A DNA stretch of 44,252 nucleotides from the NCBI GenBank assembly GCA_000719105.1, contig JODX01000035.1, positions 1 through 44,252 of the forward strand, in the 5' to 3' direction. Of this stretch, positions 7,608 to 19,768 are shown one piece after another. Source of the DNA: Streptomyces sclerotialus. Its GTDB lineage: Bacteria > Actinomycetota > Actinomycetes > Streptomycetales > Streptomycetaceae. Made by a program: the position numbers and the translations under genes. Position 1 is the stretch's first letter; the number at the start of each line of letters is the position of its first letter. The notes under the pieces are model-generated. The model ran no database searches, was not told the DNA's origin, and saw only the letters and a program-made list of their open reading frames with translations.

Positions 7608-8573
7608 TCAGACGTGCGACGGCAGCCAGGCCAGCTTGACCGCCTCCTGGAAGGGGCCGCCGCCCTCGTGGTCGTTGAAGTCGTACACCTCGATCCGCTT
7701 GTCGTCGTGCGCCCAGGCGTTGAAGGCCCCGAAGACGGTCGACGGCGGGCACGTCTGGTCCTCCAGCGCCGCGGAGAACAGGGCGGGCGCCCGGCCGCGC
7801 GCGGCGAAGTGCACCCCGTCGAAGTAGGCGAGCGTGCGCCGGACCCGCTCGGCGCGGCCGCGGTGGGTCTTCAGGTAGTTGCCGATCTCCCGGTACGGGT
7901 TGCGGTCCGTCAGCGTCGTGGCGCGCGGGAAGTCGCAGAGGAACGGCACGTCCGGGGCGACCGCGACCAGGTCCGGCACCAGTCCGCCGGCGGCGATGGC
8001 GATGCCGCCGCCCTGGCTGGAGCCGACGACCGCCGTCCGCGCCGCGTCGGTCAGCGGGTGGGCGCGGGCCGCCTCCACGGCGCGCACGGCGTCCGTGAAC
8101 ACGCGCCGGTAGTAGTACGTCTCCGGGTCCTCGATCCCGCGGGTCATGTAGCCGGGGTAGGCGGGCGCGCTGCCCACCGGGTCCGGCGTGTCGCCGCCCG
8201 CCCAGCCGCTGCCCTGGCCCCGCGTGTCCATCACGAAGTGCGCGAACCCCGCCGAGGCCCACAGCAGATGGGTGTGCGGCAGACCCCGGCCACCGCCGTA
8301 CCCGATGTACTCCACCACCGTGGGCAGCGGTGCCTCGGCCCCCGCCGGGAGGACCAGCCAGCCCTTCACCGGGTGCCCGCCGTAGCCGGCGAAGGTGACG
8401 TCGTACACCTCGACCGTGCTGAGGTGCGTCTCGACCGGCGCGAAGACGGCATCGAGCTCGTGCTCCCGGGCCTCCTGCAGCGTCTTCGCCCAGAAGGCGT
8501 CGAAGTCGCCCGGCTCGGCGGAAGCGCTTCGGTAACCGTGGAGCTGATCGAGGGGCAGGTCGAACAGGGCCAT
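7608..8573 (-). CDS. Acetylxylan esterase / cephalosporin-C deacetylase family (CE7)
   Basis: A 321-residue alpha/beta hydrolase of carbohydrate esterase family 7, which removes acetyl groups from xylo-oligosaccharides and related acetylated small molecules, usually in the cytoplasm as a hexamer. The three family signatures are present: RGQ (R118-Q120), GSSQG with nucleophile S186, and the HE motif in FNDHEGGG near the C terminus. The length matches the family (about 320). There is no signal peptide. AAAGGTG precedes ATG 8573 at a suitable distance. It sits alone between minus-strand genes with its own upstream gap. The catalytic set looks intact, so activity is expected; the natural substrate is inferred from the family only. 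Confidence 0.92.
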   Translation of the reverse strand: MALFDLPLDQLHGYRSASAEPGDFDAFWAKTLQEAREHELDAVFAPVETHLSTVEVYDVTFAGYGGHPVKGWLVLPAGAEAPLPTVVEYIGYGGGRGLPHTHLLWASAGFAHFVMDTRGQGSGWAGGDTPDPVGSAPAYPGYMTRGIEDPETYYYRRVFTDAVRAVEAARAHPLTDAARTAVVGSSQGGGIAIAAGGLVPDLVAVAPDVPFLCDFPRATTLTDRNPYREIGNYLKTHRGRAERVRRTLAYFDGVHFAARGRAPALFSAALEDQTCPPSTVFGAFNAWAHDDKRIEVYDFNDHEGGGPFQEAVKLAWLPSHV

Positions 8574-8671
8574 CGATGAACACCTTTGTTGAGTTCTGTT
8601 TGCGAGTGATCACACCGTACGGTGCCGGGACGTCCGTCGCCAGAGCCGGTCCACCTGCTGGTTGTGCTCGC

Positions 8672-9256
8672 TCAGGCCCGACGGCGCGCCCACGCGGGCC
8701 CGGTGCGCGCCCAGGCCCGCTCCCACTCGTCCATACGGCGCCGGAGGGCGGCCCGGCGCACGGCGAGGTGCCCGGCGAGGACGACACCGGCGACGCCGCC
8801 TGCGGCACAGGCCCCCATCGCCAGCGTGTGCTGCCACACCACGGTCCCGGACGTCGGCGGGCCGACACTCCGGCCCCGCCCGTCCAGCCAGACGTCGGCG
8901 AGGTCGCCCCGCCGGGTGCCCGCGGGTACCCGGGCCGGCCCGGTCCGCGTGCCCGCACCGGGCTCCGACCAGCGCGCCCGCACCCGGTACGTCGGCTGCC
9001 TGTCCCCGCTCGCGGAAGGCATCGCGGCCGGGGCGTCGGTCAGCACCACGGCGCTCACCCGGCGCAGCTCGGCCCGCTCCGCGGCGGCCCGGGCCTGTGC
9101 GTCCGCGTACGCCCACCACCCCGCAAGGAGCGCGGCGAGCGGCACGCCGACGACGAGCAGCACCGCCACCGCCAGGGCCGTCCAGGCCTCGACCAGGTCC
9201 GAGCGGCGGCGCAGCGGACTGGGACGCCAACGCCAGCCGCGCACCCGGCTCTCCAT
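8672..9256 (-). CDS. Rv1733c-like two-TM membrane protein
   Basis: A 194-residue protein with an Arg-rich N terminus (MESRVRGWRWRPSPLRRRSD), one membrane segment at about 25-47, an extracytoplasmic domain of about 90 residues, and a second membrane segment at about 142-165 followed by a basic cytoplasmic tail. This layout and the WRWRPxPLRRRSDxxEAW opening match the Rv1733c family of actinobacteria, whose mycobacterial founder belongs to the dormancy regulon; the biochemical role is unknown. Start ATG 9256 follows GGAGG at 6 nt. A paralogue with the same layout lies at 35951-36517 in the dormancy-like cluster, while this copy is next to redox genes. Longer open frames reaching 10174 are shadows. 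Confidence 0.8.
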   Translation of the reverse strand: MESRVRGWRWRPSPLRRRSDLVEAWTALAVAVLLVVGVPLAALLAGWWAYADAQARAAAERAELRRVSAVVLTDAPAAMPSASGDRQPTYRVRARWSEPGAGTRTGPARVPAGTRRGDLADVWLDGRGRSVGPPTSGTVVWQHTLAMGACAAGGVAGVVLAGHLAVRRAALRRRMDEWERAWARTGPAWARRRA

Positions 9257-9438
9257 CCCGGCCTCCTTCGACCATCGGAGCCCGTACCGCCCACGCATGC
9301 CGCGTACACCGTTCCTCCGCGCACCGGCGGGACCCGGCACGCCGCCGCCGGCACTCCGGCGAGGGGACACGGCCTGCCCCTGCTGTACGGACCGAGAAGG
9401 CGAGCGGGTTCCCAGCCGGACCACTCCGAAACGACCCC

Positions 9439-9453
9439 GGGCAGGGCCTGCCC
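9439..9453 (-). terminator. Palindromic hairpin after the flavin reductase gene
   Basis: GGGCAGGGCCTGCCC is a perfect 7-1-7 inverted repeat 43 bp past the stop of the minus-strand reductase gene. As RNA it could fold with a 5-bp stem and 5-nt loop. It could also be a protein-binding site. Confidence 0.4.
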
Positions 9454-9495
9454 CGCAGCCGGCTCCGCAGCCGGCCCTGCGTACGCCCGGTCGTG

Positions 9496-10321
9496 TCAGC
9501 CGAAGCGCTCGATACGGATGCGGTCCACGGGCTGACCGGCCTCCACCAGAAGTCGCGAGGCGTGCTCGGCGAAGGAGTTGGAACCGCACACATAGGCCTC
9601 CCACCCACCGGGAGGCCGCTCGGCCAGGAGCGGCGCCACATGTGCGGCCGTCATACGTCCCACGGGCACACCCTCGGGCGCGCGCCGCGTGAACACGGGC
9701 GTCGTCTCCGGCCCGAACTCCCGCGCGTAGATGAGGTCCTCGGGCCCGCGCGCGGACACCAGCAGCCGCACCGGTACGGACAGGTTCCGCGCCCTGTGGT
9801 GGCGCACCATCGACATCAGGGGGACGACGCCGGAGCCGGCGCCGATCAGCAGCGCGGGCCGGTCGCCCGGCCAGGCGAAGAACCCGCTGAGCGGACCGCG
9901 CACCTCGATCCGGTCCCCGGGCCGGGCCGTCGTGTGGAACCAGCCCGACACCTCGCCGCCCTCGACATGGTCCAGGGTCAGCTCGATGTGCCCGGTGTCG
10001 TCGGGAGGCGACGCGATCGAGTAGTGGCGCTGGGCCACATAGCCGTCCTCGGCGGTCAGCCGCAGCATCAGGTGCTGGCCGGGCAGGTGCCCCGCCCAGG
10101 CGGGCACGGCGAACCGGAACGTCGAGACGCGCGGCGTCTCGCGGCGGATCCCGGTGAGCGTCGCGGTCTGCCACGTCGAGGCGGCCTGCTCGCTCACGGC
10201 GATCCGCCCGGGCACGGCGAAACGCGTCGGAGGAGTGAAGGGCGCCGGAACGGTCGCCGGAGAAGCTGCCGGAGAAGTCGCAGGAGAAGCCGTCGGAACG
10301 GTCGTCCGGGTGGTCACGATC

Positions 10322-10329
<8 letters not shown>
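9496..10329 (-). CDS. FAD/NAD(P)-binding oxidoreductase, partner of the molybdenum enzyme
   Basis: A 277-residue ferredoxin-NADP reductase-like flavoprotein. After a Pro/Ala/Thr-rich N-terminal tail (about 1-35, with a 12-bp DNA repeat) come the FAD domain with RHYS (101-104) binding the flavin phosphate/isoalloxazine, and the NAD(P) domain with LLIGAGSGVVPLM (about 165-177) and the end motif YVCGSNSF...IRIERFG. The C-terminal 2Fe-2S ferredoxin domain found in many phthalate-dioxygenase-reductase-like proteins is missing. GTG 10329 overlaps the stop of the upstream molybdenum gene by 8 bp, so the two are translationally coupled. I infer that it passes electrons from NAD(P)H to the YedY-like partner. 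Confidence 0.85.
10255..10290. repeat. Three tandem 12-bp units in the reductase N terminus
   Basis: Units CGCCGGAGAAGC (10255-10266), TGCCGGAGAAGT (10267-10278) and CGCAGGAGAAGC (10279-10290) encode, on the minus strand, the low-complexity Ser-Pro-Ala-Thr tail. The in-frame period allows length variation. Confidence 0.7.
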
Positions 10330-10927
<598 letters not shown>

Positions 10928-11191
10928 GGCGGTGCGGTGCCTCCAGGCCGGCCGTGCGGATGATGAGCCGGCCGGGCGTGATCGTGTGTGCGATTCGTAC
11001 CATCCACCGTACGCGGCGGCGGCGGTCGGTGGTTCGGCACCCCGTCCCCGGCGGCTTCCGCACACTTCCGGCGATCATTGCGGCCTCGTGAAACCTCGGG
11101 AACGCACCGGCGGCTCGGGAATAGCCGGGACACGATCTTGCTTGCCGCTGATGCCGGCACGGTGTGACAGCGCAGGAGAGGAAGAGAGCCC

Positions 11192-12112
11192 ATGCCCAAG
11201 GCGTACGTCTTCGAGCGGTACGGCGGACCGGAGGCCGAGGCACTCGTCGAGCAGGACCGGCCCGTCCCCGGCCCCGGCGAACTGCTCGTCGCGGTACGTG
11301 CGGCGGGCGTCAACCCCGTCGACTGGAAGCAGCGCAGCGGGTACGCCCGCCCGGGCCAGACCGCACGCGAGCTGCCCGCCGTGTTCGGCAACGAGGCCGC
11401 CGGGGTCGTCGAGGAGGTGGGCCCGGAGGTGACCGGGTTCGCCGTCGGCGACGAGGTCTTCGGCAATCCGGTCGCCGGCGGCTACGCCGAGTACGCGCTG
11501 CTGCCCGTCACGGTCACCGCGCACAAGCCCGCCGCCGTCTCCTTCACGGACGCGGCGGCCCTGCCCGTCGCGGCGGCCACCGCGTACGACGGCGTCCGCC
11601 AGCTGGACCTGCCGGCCGGCGCCACCCTCCTGGTCACGGGCGCGGGCGGCGGGGTCGGCGTGGCCGCCGTGCAGATCGCCCGCGCCTTCGGGCTGCGGGT
11701 CGTCGGTGTCGCCGGCGCGGGTAAGAAGGACCTCGTCGAGTCGCTCGGCGCGGTGCACGTGCCCTCCGGTCCCGGCTTCGCGGAGGGTGTGCGGGCCGCG
11801 GCGCCGGACGGCGTGGACGCGGTGTACGACCTGGTGGGCGGCGACGTCCTGAGGGCCGCGGCCGAGCTGGTGCCCGACCGGACGAAGCTGATCACCGCGG
11901 GCGGCAAGGACATCGTGGCCGAGCTCGGCGGCGCCCCCGTCGCCCGCGCCCGGAACGCCGCCGTGCTCGACGAGGTGGCGAAGCTCGTCGTCGACGGCAG
12001 GCTGCGGCCGTACGTCACGGAGACGTTCCCGCTGGACCGCGCCGCCGAGGCGCTGCGCAAGGTCGAGGCGGGCCACGCCACGGGCAAGATCGTGCTCGAG
12101 GTCGCCCGATGA
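11192..12112 (+). CDS. NADP-dependent quinone oxidoreductase-like MDR protein
   Basis: A 306-residue medium-chain dehydrogenase/reductase without the zinc ligands, as in the quinone oxidoreductase (QOR) group. The GroES-like N-terminal domain contains VRAAGVNPVDWKQRSGY and the nucleotide-binding domain LLVTGAGGGVGVAAVQIARAFG (about 147-168). A GAGAGGAAGAGAG stretch before ATG 11192 provides the ribosome site. The stop overlaps the next gene's start as ATGA, so the two are coupled. It likely reduces quinones or activated alkenes using NADPH. It is divergent from the molybdenum enzyme operon across a 264-bp gap. Confidence 0.87.
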   Translation: MPKAYVFERYGGPEAEALVEQDRPVPGPGELLVAVRAAGVNPVDWKQRSGYARPGQTARELPAVFGNEAAGVVEEVGPEVTGFAVGDEVFGNPVAGGYAEYALLPVTVTAHKPAAVSFTDAAALPVAAATAYDGVRQLDLPAGATLLVTGAGGGVGVAAVQIARAFGLRVVGVAGAGKKDLVESLGAVHVPSGPGFAEGVRAAAPDGVDAVYDLVGGDVLRAAAELVPDRTKLITAGGKDIVAELGGAPVARARNAAVLDEVAKLVVDGRLRPYVTETFPLDRAAEALRKVEAGHATGKIVLEVAR

Positions 12113-12906
12113 GCCGTACCCCGACAGGCCTTGCGGAGGACGCGGACGGGAAGGACGGGACGCTGCCGGGCGACGAGGTCCTCGACCCCTCCCCGGGACA
12201 CGTCCTCGACCACCCTGCCCGCACCTCCCTGACCGGCCCGCACGCCCACTTCGCCGAACGGCACGGCCGCATCCTGCGCTACCCCGTCGACGTGACACCG
12301 TGGCTGGCCCTGCCCGAGGACCCGGACGCCCGTGACTGGGCCGTCCTCGCGGAGCTGGCGGGCCCCGGCGCGGAGGCACCGCTGCTCGGCTTCAACGGGC
12401 GCCTCCCGGACGGCTGGGAGGTGACACAGCACATCGAGGGGGTACAGCTCGTCGACGACGGGGTCGCCGGCGCGCCGGACCCGGAGGCGCTCCCGCTCGG
12501 ACCCGCCGACGTGCCCGAGATGCTCGACCTGGTCGCGCGCACCCGGCCCGGACCGTTCCTGCCGCGCACGATCGAGCTCGGCACGTACCTCGGCATACGC
12601 CGGGACGGACGCCTCGTCGCGATGGCGGGCGAGCGGCTGCACCCGCCGGGCTGGACCGAGATCAGCGCGGTCTGCACCCACCCGGACGCCCGTGGCGAGG
12701 GCCTGGCCACCCGGCTGATCCGCGCTGTCGCGCACGGCATCCGCGAGCGCGGCGAGACCCCGTTCCTGCACACCGGCGCGGAGAACACGAGCGCCATCCG
12801 GCTGTACGAGTCGCTGGGCTTCGCGCTGCGGCGCAGGACCAGGTTCATGACGGCCCGGGTGCCTGCCGCGGCGGTGCGGGAGGAGGCGGTGGGGGCCGGA
12901 AGGTGA
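12109..12906 (+). CDS. GNAT-family N-acetyltransferase (FR47-like)
   Basis: A 265-residue protein with a C-terminal GNAT/FR47 domain (about 150-255): the beta4 strand YLGIRRDGRLVAMAGER, the acetyl-CoA pyrophosphate loop in VCTHPDARGEGLATRLI, and the end motif TSAIRLYESLGFALRRRTRFM. The N-terminal 140 residues are less conserved and hold a Pro/Asp-rich segment (LDPSPGHVLDHPARTSLTG). The start codon overlaps the upstream stop (ATGA), so it is translated together with the oxidoreductase. The acceptor substrate is unknown, and this oxidoreductase/acetyltransferase pairing gives only a general hint of small-molecule detoxification or modification. Confidence 0.87.
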   Translation: MSRTPTGLAEDADGKDGTLPGDEVLDPSPGHVLDHPARTSLTGPHAHFAERHGRILRYPVDVTPWLALPEDPDARDWAVLAELAGPGAEAPLLGFNGRLPDGWEVTQHIEGVQLVDDGVAGAPDPEALPLGPADVPEMLDLVARTRPGPFLPRTIELGTYLGIRRDGRLVAMAGERLHPPGWTEISAVCTHPDARGEGLATRLIRAVAHGIRERGETPFLHTGAENTSAIRLYESLGFALRRRTRFMTARVPAAAVREEAVGAGR

Positions 12907-13024
12907 AGGAACCGGAAGGCGGCGGAAGAGGGCGGTGAGGGGTTGGCCGTGGGGTAAGGTGACGGGGCCTGTCGTCAGGTCGTCAGACCGTCAAGTCGCC
13001 GAGGAGGTGGGACCGATCACCGCA

Positions 13025-13093
13025 GTGTCAGGTCGGGTGCTCTCACCTCCGCGACCCCTGGCCCCACCGCACGGCGCGGTGCGCCGCCGGTAG
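13025..13093 (+). CDS. Possible proline/arginine-rich leader peptide
   Basis: A short frame upstream of the PrmC-like gene reads VSGRVLSPPRPLAPPHGAVR plus two more Arg and ends in TAG (13091-13093). A very strong ribosome site GGAGGTGG lies at 13003-13010. Its ideal spacing points to ATC at 13016, in frame three codons before the GTG, so either an ATC start or GTG 13025 is possible. The frame ends 45 nt before the next ATG. The Pro-rich stretch could stall ribosomes, and the TAG stop is read only by RF1, the kind of protein a PrmC-type enzyme methylates. A regulatory role is inferred, not shown. Confidence 0.4.
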   Translation: MSGRVLSPPRPLAPPHGAVRRR

Positions 13094-13138
13094 GTCGCGC
13101 GGGAGCGCCCTTCGTTCACCGAAAGGCTTCTCGGCACC

Positions 13139-16217
<3,079 letters not shown>

Positions 16218-16222
16218 GGGGC

Positions 16223-16241
16223 TCATCCCTAGGATGACCCC
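16223..16241 (+). promoter_or_regulatory. Autoregulatory-type palindrome over a leaderless padR promoter
   Basis: TCATCC-CTA-GGATGA (16223-16237) is an inverted repeat that contains a -10-like TAGGAT (16230-16235) placed 6 nt before ATG 16242. There is no ribosome site, so the padR transcript is probably leaderless, and its product could bind the palindrome and repress itself. Confidence 0.5.
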
Positions 16242-16796
16242 ATGTCACTCCCGCACGCGATCCTCACCGCCCTCCTGGAGAAGCCGTCGTCGGGGCTGGA
16301 ACTGACCCGGAGGTTCGACAGGTCGATCGGCTACTTCTGGTCGGCGACGCACCAGCAGATCTATCGCGAGCTGGGAAAACTGGAGGCCGAGGGGTACATC
16401 CGCGCCCTGCCATCCGAGCAGCCGGCACGCGGGCAGAAGAAGAGCTACGAGGTGCTGCCGGCGGGCCGGGACGAGCTCGCCCGCTGGACCGCCACCGCCC
16501 AGGAGCCCAAGCCCCTCCGGGACGCGCTGCTGCTGCGGCTGCGCGCCTCCGCCGTGGTCGGCACGGAGGGTATCGAGGCCGAACTGCGCCGCCATCTCGC
16601 TCGGCACCAGCGGCAGCTGACGGAGTACGAGGAGATCGAGGAACGGGACTTCGGGCCGGGGAGGGACACCCCGCAGGACCGGCTCCAGCATCTGATCCTC
16701 AGAGCGGGCATCGACCTGGAGACGTTCTGGACCCGGTGGCTGACGCAGGCGCTCGAGACCTTCGAGCGGCTGCCGGCGGAGGAACGGCCGTCGTAA
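16242..16796 (+). CDS. PadR-family transcriptional regulator
   Basis: A 184-residue protein of the PadR family. The N-terminal winged helix (about 1-80) carries HAILTALLEKPSSGLELTRRF and the family hallmark SIGYFWSATHQQIYRELGKLEAEGYI. A C-terminal helical Vir-type dimerisation domain follows (about 95-180). Such proteins usually repress neighbouring detoxification or catabolic genes and release DNA on binding a small molecule. It starts 24 bp after the fadH-like gene in the same direction, with an internal promoter and palindrome covering the -10. Its likely targets are its own promoter and the fadH-like promoter; the two palindromes are different in sequence, so only one may be a true site. 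Confidence 0.9.
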   Translation: MSLPHAILTALLEKPSSGLELTRRFDRSIGYFWSATHQQIYRELGKLEAEGYIRALPSEQPARGQKKSYEVLPAGRDELARWTATAQEPKPLRDALLLRLRASAVVGTEGIEAELRRHLARHQRQLTEYEEIEERDFGPGRDTPQDRLQHLILRAGIDLETFWTRWLTQALETFERLPAEERPS

Positions 16797-16823
16797 CCGC
16801 AGCCCGCCGCGAGCCCGCCCGGA

Positions 16824-16847
16824 GGGGAGCTCGCGCGTCCGCTCCCC
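16824..16847 (+). terminator. Hairpin terminator after padR
   Basis: GGGGAGC (16824-16830) pairs with GCTCCCC (16841-16847) around a 10-nt loop and is followed by GTTT, between the convergent padR and membrane-protein genes. Confidence 0.5.
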
Positions 16848-16850
16848 GTT

Positions 16851-17474
16851 TCAGTACCGGCCCGGTCTGGCGCGGCGCCGCAGGTACCAGACCGCCGCTC
16901 CCGTACCCGTGGCGACCATGGTCCCGCCGACCAGCAGGGTGAGACGGCCGTAGTCCTTCGTCGTCCCGCCGAGACCGCCCATGACGCCGCGCGAGGGCGA
17001 GGGCGAGGACGAGGGCGACGGCGGGACGGAGCGGTAGGGCGAGACGGACGGGTACGGGTACGGGGACGAAGGGACGGAGCGGGAGGGCAGAGTCGTGGCG
17101 GAGATCGTCGGGCCGCCCGAGACGAGGATGGCCTGGGTGCCGGCCGTGGTCCCGTCCTTGCAGACCACGGTGACCGTGTAGGTGCCGGCACCGACGTTGG
17201 CCCAGGCGGCGGACTGGCCGGTGCTTGTGCCGGTCAGCGTGGAGTGGCGGCCCTGGGCGAAGGAGGACTGCCCGCCGGCGAGCAGGGCGGCCCGCCCGAA
17301 ACTGCCGTCGGTGTTCATGGCGGAGCAGGCGGCGGTGGTCACCGTGACCGAGGAGCCGACGGTTCTCACCGAGATGCCCGGCCCGGCCTGCGCGGAGGCG
17401 GTCAGGGCGAGCGGGAGTGAGGTGGCGGCCGCGGTCAGGGCGGCGACGCGCGGGAGTATCTGTCTGATACGCAT
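16851..17474 (-). CDS. Secreted, C-terminally membrane-anchored protein of unknown function
   Basis: A 207-residue protein with a signal peptide (MRIRQILPRVAALTAAATSLPLALTASAQA, cleavage after AQA near residue 30), a compact Ig-like domain of about 90 residues with two cysteines (in TTAACSA and TVVCKDG) that could form a disulfide, a Pro/Ser/Tyr-rich wall-spanning linker, and one C-terminal membrane helix (LTLLVGGTMVATGTGAAVWYL) ending in basic residues. There is no LPxTG sortase motif. ATG 17474 follows GGAGGG; the longer open frame to 17639 has no signal peptide at its start. It probably displays a small domain at the cell surface. I do not recognise the family. Confidence 0.75.
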   Translation of the reverse strand: MRIRQILPRVAALTAAATSLPLALTASAQAGPGISVRTVGSSVTVTTAACSAMNTDGSFGRAALLAGGQSSFAQGRHSTLTGTSTGQSAAWANVGAGTYTVTVVCKDGTTAGTQAILVSGGPTISATTLPSRSVPSSPYPYPSVSPYRSVPPSPSSSPSPSRGVMGGLGGTTKDYGRLTLLVGGTMVATGTGAAVWYLRRRARPGRY

Positions 17475-17684
17475 GGGGCAGCCCTCCGGCGGCACGGTCG
17501 GCGGTACGTTCGTTGCGCCGCCGTGGGTCGGGGAACCCGTGCTGCCTGAGGCCGAGTCCAACGTGCGCCGGCCCCGGCGCGCACCTGGACATCGACCGGC
17601 CAGGTGACGGATTCCCGCGTCCGGCGGAGGAAGCGACAACGGAACGGCCGGCCGGGGCCCCGGCTCACCGCCTCACCGGCCCAT

Positions 17685-17732
17685 GGCGTCATCGGCTCCC
17701 GGCGTCATCGGCGACCGGCCTCATCGGCCCGT
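17685..17732. repeat. Three tandem 16-bp units over the FN3 gene stop
   Basis: GGCGTCATCGGCTCCC (17685), GGCGTCATCGGCGACC (17701) and GGCCTCATCGGCCCGT (17717) follow in tandem; the TGA stop of the FN3 lipoprotein gene (17721-17723 on the plus strand) is inside the third unit. Confidence 0.75.
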
Positions 17733-18683
17733 CGTCACCGTCCGCTCCGCCGAGAAGCCGCCCCAGGTCCCGTCCGGCAGCTTCGCCCTGATCCGCACCC
17801 GGTGCGTGACCCCGGACTCGCGTCCCGCGTAGAAGCTGTGCTTGGCCTCGTCCCGGGGCGCGGTGCCGCCCCACACCAGCGAGGTGGCGAGCCGCCCGTC
17901 GAGGTGGATCTCGTACTCCGTGATCGTCCCGTCGGCCCGCGGTGGAACCCAGGCCAGGTCGATCTGGTACGCCCCGTCCACCTGGCGGGTCGTCGCCCGG
18001 AACCGGGTGGGCGCCGTACCACGGCCGTCGTCCGACCCCGGCGCGGTGGTGATCCGGACGGCTCCGCTCGCGGTGGAGGCGTTGTCCGCCGCGTCCCGGG
18101 CCCGCACGCTGAACGAGTAGCGCGTACCGGGCCGCAGCCCCGTTACGACGGCCGCCGTCTGCCCGCCGCCCACGCTGTGCACCCGGGAGCCGCCCTGCAG
18201 GATGTCGTACGACACCACGCCCCGGTCGTCGGCCGACTTCTCCCAGGAGAGCTGGACCGCGCGGCTGCCGACGGCCTTGCCGTTCAGCCGCTGTGGACGG
18301 CTCGGTGCCCGTTCGTCGGCGGCGGCCGCGGCGGGCGTCGTGGCGCGCACCCGCAGGCTGGCCGGGCCCAGGTCGCCGGCGGTGCTGCGGGCCCGGACGG
18401 TGAAGACGTACGCCGTGCCGGGTTCCAGCCCGACCACGTCCGTCATGTGCGTGGCACCGGGCACCTCCTTGACCTTCGTCCGCCCGCGGTACACCTCGTA
18501 CCCGGCGATCTCCGGTTCCCCGGTCACGCGGTTCCACATGACGTGCACGCTGCCCGAGCTGCCCGCCTCGGCCGTGACGCCGACGGGGGCCGCGGGCAGG
18601 CGGCGTTCCCCGGGCGTGTCCTGGCCGCAGGCGGCGGTGAGGAACAGCGAGCCACAGAGCACCAGCACGGGAACGCGTCGCAC
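17721..18683 (-). CDS. Lipoprotein with three fibronectin type III domains
   Basis: A 320-residue exported protein starting VRRVPVLVLCGSLFLTAACGQD, a type II signal peptide with lipobox LTAAC (C20), so it should be lipid-anchored outside the membrane. Three FN3 domains follow at about 36-118, 130-222 and 235-318. The first two have clear strand patterns such as APVGVTAEAG and LEPGTAYVFTVRARSTAGD; the third is more diverged and has no recognisable partner domain. No catalytic domain is attached, so it is probably an adhesion, spacer or binding protein. GTG 18683 is chosen because GGAGGGAGG lies 7 nt upstream and the signal peptide begins there. Confidence 0.85.
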   Translation of the reverse strand: MRRVPVLVLCGSLFLTAACGQDTPGERRLPAAPVGVTAEAGSSGSVHVMWNRVTGEPEIAGYEVYRGRTKVKEVPGATHMTDVVGLEPGTAYVFTVRARSTAGDLGPASLRVRATTPAAAAADERAPSRPQRLNGKAVGSRAVQLSWEKSADDRGVVSYDILQGGSRVHSVGGGQTAAVVTGLRPGTRYSFSVRARDAADNASTASGAVRITTAPGSDDGRGTAPTRFRATTRQVDGAYQIDLAWVPPRADGTITEYEIHLDGRLATSLVWGGTAPRDEAKHSFYAGRESGVTHRVRIRAKLPDGTWGGFSAERTVTTGR

Positions 18684-18847
18684 GGTGCGGCCTCCCTCCG
18701 ACGGAATTGGTCTGTACCTATATGGCGCGAGTGGCGTGACCGCGTCAAGGGGGTGTCCGGCGTGCACCGCTCCCGGAACGCCGGGCGCCGTCCGCCGTTC
18801 GGCCCTGTGCGGTGGCTCACGGCCATCGGCCCCGGCACCGTGAGGGA

Positions 18848-19555
18848 GTGACCGTTCGCCGTCTCCGGGGGATGTCCCGCATCCTGCCTCTCAAGTCGCC
18901 CGTCCTGGCCCTGGCCCTGGCCGGCGCCGCCCTGCTGGCTCCCGCCCCGCCAGGGGCCGCACAGCCGCAGGAACCCGTCCGCGCCGCCGACCTGCTGGCC
19001 GGGGTGCGCGACTGCCGGCCGGTGTCGAAAGGGCGCTACCGCAGCGACTCCCACACCCCCGCCCGGATCCCTGTCTGCGGAACCCACGACGCGGTGTTCT
19101 GGACGGCGGACATGGACATCGACTGCGACGGCCGGGCCGGCCCCCGCTGCAACCGCGGCACCGACCCGAACTTCCAGCCCACCACGGCCTTCCGGCAGTC
19201 CGACGGCCGGTACCTCAGCGCCGAGACGCTCCCCTACGTCGTCGTCCCCGCCCCGAGCGGCATCTGGGACTACCGCGCCCACGGCGTTCGCGGCGGTTCC
19301 GTCGTCGCCGTCATCCACCGGGACCGCATCGAGTACGCGGTCGTCGGCGACACCGGACCGAAGAACATAATCGGCGAGGCCTCGTACGCCACGGCCGAGG
19401 CACTCGGCCTCGATCCGGGCCCGCGCAGCGGCGGCGCCGCGGACGGGGTCACGTACATCGTCTTCAGGAACTCCAAGGTGACTCCCCTGGAGGACCACCG
19501 TCAGGCGGTGGCCCAGGGTGAGGCGCTGGCGCGTGCGTTCCTGCGGGAGAGGTGA
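18848..19555 (+). CDS. Secreted glycoside hydrolase family 75 (chitosanase-like)
   Basis: An exported protein of about 235 residues with an Arg-rich signal peptide (hydrophobic core VLALALAGAALLAPAPPGAA). The mature part matches GH75 fungal-type chitosanases: the AVFWTADMDIDCDG block with the catalytic Asp candidates, ETLPYVVVPAP, and AVVGDTGPKNIIGEASY with the catalytic Glu candidate. It would cleave chitosan outside the cell. Start is uncertain: GTG 18848 or ATG 18872 both lack a well-spaced ribosome site, while the in-frame GTG 18812 adds a non-signal extension. It is divergent from the FN3 lipoprotein gene and ends before a strong bidirectional hairpin. Confidence 0.82.
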   Translation: MTVRRLRGMSRILPLKSPVLALALAGAALLAPAPPGAAQPQEPVRAADLLAGVRDCRPVSKGRYRSDSHTPARIPVCGTHDAVFWTADMDIDCDGRAGPRCNRGTDPNFQPTTAFRQSDGRYLSAETLPYVVVPAPSGIWDYRAHGVRGGSVVAVIHRDRIEYAVVGDTGPKNIIGEASYATAEALGLDPGPRSGGAADGVTYIVFRNSKVTPLEDHRQAVAQGEALARAFLRER

Positions 19556-19676
19556 GGCGCATGGTGAGGCGAATGACGGATGGGAAGAACGGGGTGAGGA
19601 GGACGAGGGAGCATGCGCGCGGTCCGCCGCCCGCACGCGAGCGAAGGGCTGATGCCCCCGCCTTCCGGCATACGGA

Positions 19677-19715
19677 AGCGAAGCCGCTGTCCCGCAGCGA
19701 GGCAGCGGCTTCGCT
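19677..19715. terminator. Bidirectional terminator between GH75 gene and dhaM
   Basis: AGCGAAGCCGCTG (19677-19689) pairs perfectly over 13 bp with CAGCGGCTTCGCT (19703-19715), loop 13 nt, between two convergent transcription units. Confidence 0.8.
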
Positions 19716-19768
19716 CGTGCACGCCCGACTCGGCGCCCGGCGTCCCGCCCTCGCCCTCCCGGTACGAC

